A stretch of 37,512 nt of DNA, taken from assembly GCF_001238275.1 (NCBI RefSeq), contig NZ_LGTB01000061.1, forward strand, positions 1 to 37,512, written 5' to 3'. The position numbers and the translations under genes are program-made. This DNA is from Bradyrhizobium viridifuturi. GTDB taxonomy: Bacteria; Pseudomonadota; Alphaproteobacteria; Rhizobiales; Xanthobacteraceae. This document shows, in pieces, positions 35,108 to 37,512 of this stretch (the stretch's first letter is position 1; every line of letters begins with the position of its first letter). The notes under the pieces were generated by a model. It was given only the letters and a program-made list of their open reading frames with translations, made no database searches and was not told the DNA's origin.

Positions 35108-35674
35108 TTACGCCCGCAAGCTGTGTTTGCTCAGTACTCTCACCGTGCTCGCCTGCGGCCCCTTCTCCCCGCGTTCCTCGACGTAGCTGACACGTGAGCC
35201 GACTGCGATGTTCGAGCGACCTTCGAGAACACTGTTGCAGTTGAAGTAGATTTCCTGGCGGTCGGCGCCCTCAAGGAAGCCGAACTCACCGCTTGGATCG
35301 ATCCGCACGACGGTCCCGACCGGCTCCCCTTCGTGGAACTTGGTCTGGCCGCGCATAAGGCGCACCTGGTCTTGCAACTGCCTGCGCGCTCGCTTGAACG
35401 CGTCGTCAACCGCAAAGGTCAGATCTGCGTACCGCTCATCCTTCTTGGGCGTTCGACCGACATTGACCTCGCGCCCTTCCGGAAGCGCCAGCCGGATGCT
35501 TACCTGATACTGACCACCTGTCTTGTGGCGATCACCGGGGCCTCGCACGACGATACGCCCCGCGGTCGCTCGACCATACTTGTCTTCCAGCTCGGAGATG
35601 TGCTGGTCAATGCTCGCTTGCAGGGCTTGGGTCGGGGTCAGATTCTCGAATTCAACTTGGGTCGGGGTCTGCAT
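35108..35674 (-). CDS. Ribosome hibernation factor (HPF/RaiA-like) fused to a cold-shock domain
   Basis: A 188-residue two-domain protein. Residues 1-105 resemble the S30AE/HPF fold: V-E-F-E-N-L at the start, I-S-E-L-E-D-K-Y-G-R, then Y-Q-V-S-I-R-L-A-L-P and a D-D-A-F-K-R-A-R-R-Q-L helix. Residues from about 118 form a cold-shock-like OB domain (G-T-V-V-R-I-D-P-S-G-E-F-G-F-L-E-G, then E-I-Y-F-N-C-N-S-V-L) that binds single-stranded RNA. Long HPF proteins usually carry a different C-terminal dimerisation domain, so this pairing is distinctive. ATG 35674 was chosen because GGAGGAG precedes it; an upstream start lacks one. It probably silences ribosomes when oxygen runs out. It leads an operon with prs. 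Confidence 0.87.
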   Translation of the reverse strand: MQTPTQVEFENLTPTQALQASIDQHISELEDKYGRATAGRIVVRGPGDRHKTGGQYQVSIRLALPEGREVNVGRTPKKDERYADLTFAVDDAFKRARRQLQDQVRLMRGQTKFHEGEPVGTVVRIDPSGEFGFLEGADRQEIYFNCNSVLEGRSNIAVGSRVSYVEERGEKGPQASTVRVLSKHSLRA

Positions 35675-35727
35675 GACCTGCTCCTCCGATTGGCCTGTCG
35701 ATCTGACCATGCCGGGCGCCAGTCTCC

Positions 35728-35741
35728 TTGAGCGAAATCAA
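35728..35741 (-). promoter_or_regulatory. FixK/FNR-type box before the hibernation factor gene
   Basis: TTGAGCGAAATCAA, perfect. Centre 60.5 bases before ATG 35674 (minus). A second box (35812-35825) serves the divergent gene, so the intergenic region has one for each direction. Confidence 0.75.
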
Positions 35742-35811
35742 ACCGGCTCGATGACGAGGCGTCACGAGGCACTCGGCGCCCCTGCTCCTTTTTTCGCTCC
35801 CGCACGAAACC

Positions 35812-35825
35812 TTGAGGCACGTCAA
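35812..35825 (+). promoter_or_regulatory. FixK/FNR-type box before the DUF2267 gene
   Basis: TTGAGGCACGTCAA, perfect. Centre 67.5 bases before ATG 35886; TAATTG at 35851-35856 is near the expected -10. Confidence 0.75.
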
Positions 35826-35885
35826 AGCCTGCCGACGCAGGGGCAGCGACTAATTGACGGCCCGCCTCTAATCCGGGAGCACGAC

Positions 35886-36314
35886 ATGAGCACGACAACG
35901 GGTGTGACTGCATTGGACCATACGGTCCAGGAAACGAACGTTTGGCTCAAAGCGATCGACCAGGAGCTGGCCTTGGAAAATCGCCACCACGCCTACAATG
36001 CGTTGCGAGCCGTCCTTCATGCGCTGCGCGATCGGTTGCCGCCGGAGGTCGCCGTCAAGTTCGGGGCCCAACTGCCGATCATGGTGCGCGGCATCTTCTA
36101 TGAGGGATGGCATATGGCGGCGACACCGACCAAAGAACGCCATCTCGAGGAGTTTGCGGAGCATATCCTTAGGGACCTTTCCCCGCAGTTTCCCATTGAT
36201 CCGCTGATGACCGCCCGCGGCGTCTACGAAATTCTCTGGGAAAAGCTGGACCCAGGAGAATTCGGAAAGCTCATGGCCCACCTGCCGGCCCCGTTGCGGA
36301 CTTTGCAGGACTGA
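35886..36314 (+). CDS. DUF2267-family protein
   Basis: A 142-residue helical protein resembling DUF2267 members: L-D-H-T-V-Q-E-T-N-V-W-L near the start, Y-N-A-L-R-A-V-L-H-A-L-R-D-R-L-P near 39-54 and A-Q-L-P-I-M-V-R-G-I-F-Y-E-G-W near 64-78. This family is frequently found beside Usp proteins and Hsp20 in hypoxia or stress loci; its role is unknown. GGGAG precedes ATG 35886. It is followed by the hydrolase gene 17 bases on. Confidence 0.88.
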   Translation: MSTTTGVTALDHTVQETNVWLKAIDQELALENRHHAYNALRAVLHALRDRLPPEVAVKFGAQLPIMVRGIFYEGWHMAATPTKERHLEEFAEHILRDLSPQFPIDPLMTARGVYEILWEKLDPGEFGKLMAHLPAPLRTLQD

Positions 36315-36331
36315 CCGGAGGGGGACGATTC

Positions 36332-37009
36332 ATGCACAGTGACCGGCCGCGCGACGTCCTCATTCCGCCACTTGGGCTCGCGGGAACGCTGACGCTACCG
36401 GTCAACGCACGCGGTCTGATAGCCTTCGCGCATGGCAGCGGTTCTAGCCGGCTCAGCCCAAGGAATACTTTGGTTGCAAGGGCGCTGAATCATCGCGGCT
36501 TTGCGACACTGCTGCTCGATCTTCTCACGCCGCAGGAGGAGCAGGATCGCTCAAACGTCTTCAATATCGTCATGCTGGGAGATCGTTTGGTTGCGGCAAT
36601 CGACTGGCTTCAAAGCCAGACATCAGCGATTGCCGATCTTCCGATCGGATTGTTCGGCGCCAGTACCGGCGCCGCAGCCGCCCTCATTGCGGCGGCGCGG
36701 CTCCCGGATCGAGTCGCCGCAGTGGTCTCGCGTGGCGGCCGTCCCGATCTGGCCGGCAACGCTCTGCCTCACGTCCGCGCGCCGACCCTGTTGATCGTGG
36801 GAGGCGCCGATAGCGGCGTCATCGGGCTCAACGAAGGCGCCCTCGCCCGTCTTCAGGAGCCGAAGGCCCTCGAAATCATTCCCGGCGCAACGCACCTGTT
36901 TCCCGAACCAGGCGCAATGGATGCCGTCATCGAACATGCGAGCCGATGGTTTGAGCGATACTTGCACTCACCGAGCTCAGTCCGCGCCGCAAGCCGGCAG
37001 AGCCAATAA
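36332..37009 (+). CDS. Alpha/beta hydrolase (dienelactone hydrolase-like)
   Basis: A 225-residue cytosolic alpha/beta hydrolase. The oxyanion-hole strand is A-F-A-H-G-S-G-S-S-R at about 31-40, the nucleophile elbow G-A-S-T-G (Ser near 112), the acid probably the Asp in V-G-G-A-D-S-G, and the catalytic His in G-A-T-H-L-F near 190. The elbow G-x-S-x-G with following Ala run and the short length suit the dienelactone-hydrolase-like stress group often fused to or neighbouring phosphoribosyltransferases. GGAGGGGG precedes the ATG. Second gene of the DUF2267 operon. Substrate unknown. Confidence 0.86.
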   Translation: MHSDRPRDVLIPPLGLAGTLTLPVNARGLIAFAHGSGSSRLSPRNTLVARALNHRGFATLLLDLLTPQEEQDRSNVFNIVMLGDRLVAAIDWLQSQTSAIADLPIGLFGASTGAAAALIAAARLPDRVAAVVSRGGRPDLAGNALPHVRAPTLLIVGGADSGVIGLNEGALARLQEPKALEIIPGATHLFPEPGAMDAVIEHASRWFERYLHSPSSVRAASRQSQ

Positions 37010-37148
37010 ACTGCTGTCGAACACCTTCGTAGACGGCTCCACGCTTCACCTGAGACAACGCCTTGCTTACTCGGCGCGCGAGCCGACAAAAACCTGTCCA
37101 GCACTCATCGCTGGCCCCGATCCGATGGCTGGCTGCACCGTGCGAGAT

Positions 37149-37162
37149 TTGACCTGGATCAT
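37149..37162 (+). promoter_or_regulatory. Near-perfect FixK/FNR-type box before the last stress-protein gene
   Basis: TTGACCTGGATCAT, one base from TTGA-N6-TCAA. Centre 61.5 bases before ATG 37217; a CACAAT at 37184-37189 fits as -10. Confidence 0.55.
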
Positions 37163-37216
37163 GATGGAGCCGCCCAGTCCCGTCACAATTTTTCCAGTCA
37201 GCCGGAGACGACTGTC

Positions 37217-37512
37217 ATGACGAATATCATGGTGGCGACAGATGGTTCAAAGGGAGCTTGTCGCGCGATCGATGTGGCGGCAGACCTCGCCAGGGCATTG
37301 TCGTGCGATCTCCTGATCGTGACAGTTGCAGATCGCCTTCTGGGAGAAGAAGTGCGGCAGCTGCCGCACACCGGAGCCAGCCCCGGCGATCTGCTGGAGG
37401 CCTTTACCGGTCAGACGCTGAAGGCCGCCGAAGCGCGTGCACGCGAGCTGGGGCTGTCCCGGATTGAAGTTCGGACCTGTTGGGGTGACGTCACCCAATG
37501 CTTGATCGATCT
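37217..37512 (+). CDS. Universal stress protein, N-terminal part (window ends inside)
   Basis: The frame opens at ATG 37217, with GGAG before it, and runs open to the window end (98 residues seen, no stop). The first strand is N-I-M-V-A-T-D-G-S-K-G, then A-I-D-V-A-A-D-L-A-R-A-L, typical of Usp with the ATP-binding Asp. The remainder, including the G-x2-G-x9-G loop, lies beyond the window. It is behind a near-perfect FixK-type box. Confidence 0.83.
   Translation, partial: MTNIMVATDGSKGACRAIDVAADLARALSCDLLIVTVADRLLGEEVRQLPHTGASPGDLLEAFTGQTLKAAEARARELGLSRIEVRTCWGDVTQCLID

Noticed and set aside
1..37512. CRISPR array, insertion sequence or phage genes
   Set aside because: I saw no regularly spaced repeats, no transposase or integrase, and no phage structural protein on either strand.

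Overview
The window reads as chromosomal DNA of a GC-rich alphaproteobacterium, most likely Bradyrhizobium or a close relative in the Nitrobacteraceae. The protein sequences, the Tat/Sec leader styles and the repeated FixK/FNR-type operators (TTGA-N6-TCAA) point that way. This is inference from pattern; no search was run. Two functional blocks are joined by a gene-poor stretch.

Block 1 (about 1-17.8 kb) is a purine acquisition and breakdown locus. It opens with a polyamine/opine-type ABC importer (partial ATPase, Tat-exported binding protein, two permeases), a racemase remnant, a guanine-deaminase-like enzyme and a convergent outer-membrane porin. A complete BMP-type nucleoside/purine importer follows (double ATPase, two permeases, binding protein). 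Then come 8-oxoguanine deaminase, a two-gene xanthine dehydrogenase (FAD subunit, then a fused Fe-S/Mo subunit), urate oxidase and a fused OHCU decarboxylase/HIU hydrolase. Together they carry guanine or 8-oxoguanine through xanthine and urate to allantoin.

The join (17.8-20.4 kb) holds two small exported proteins, a likely 33-residue one-helix membrane protein, two rho-independent terminators and otherwise unexplained DNA.

Block 2 (20.4-37.5 kb) looks like a low-oxygen survival island. It has a c-type cytochrome, an orphan GroEL with a GH1 glucosidase and PfkB, a half ABC transporter without ATPase, PEP synthase, a host-attachment-family protein, DUF3775, ChaB, two universal stress proteins, a small membrane protein, a phosphoribosyltransferase followed by a PolX remnant, an APH-like kinase, PRPP synthase, an HPF-like protein fused to a cold-shock domain, DUF2267 and an alpha/beta hydrolase. 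At least seven of its transcription units carry a FixK-type box whose centre lies about 54-68 bases before the start codon, as expected for class II activation. The content parallels the mycobacterial DosR dormancy regulon (PfkB, stress proteins, hibernation factor, APH-like protein, phosphoribosyltransferase) under a different regulator.

Five genes, spread over both blocks, are each broken by what looks like exactly one missing base. That uniform pattern suggests sequence or assembly error more than real decay, and should be settled before any of them is called a pseudogene. Two other loci (the Asp/Glu-racemase and PolX remnants) have lost large internal segments and look like true decay.
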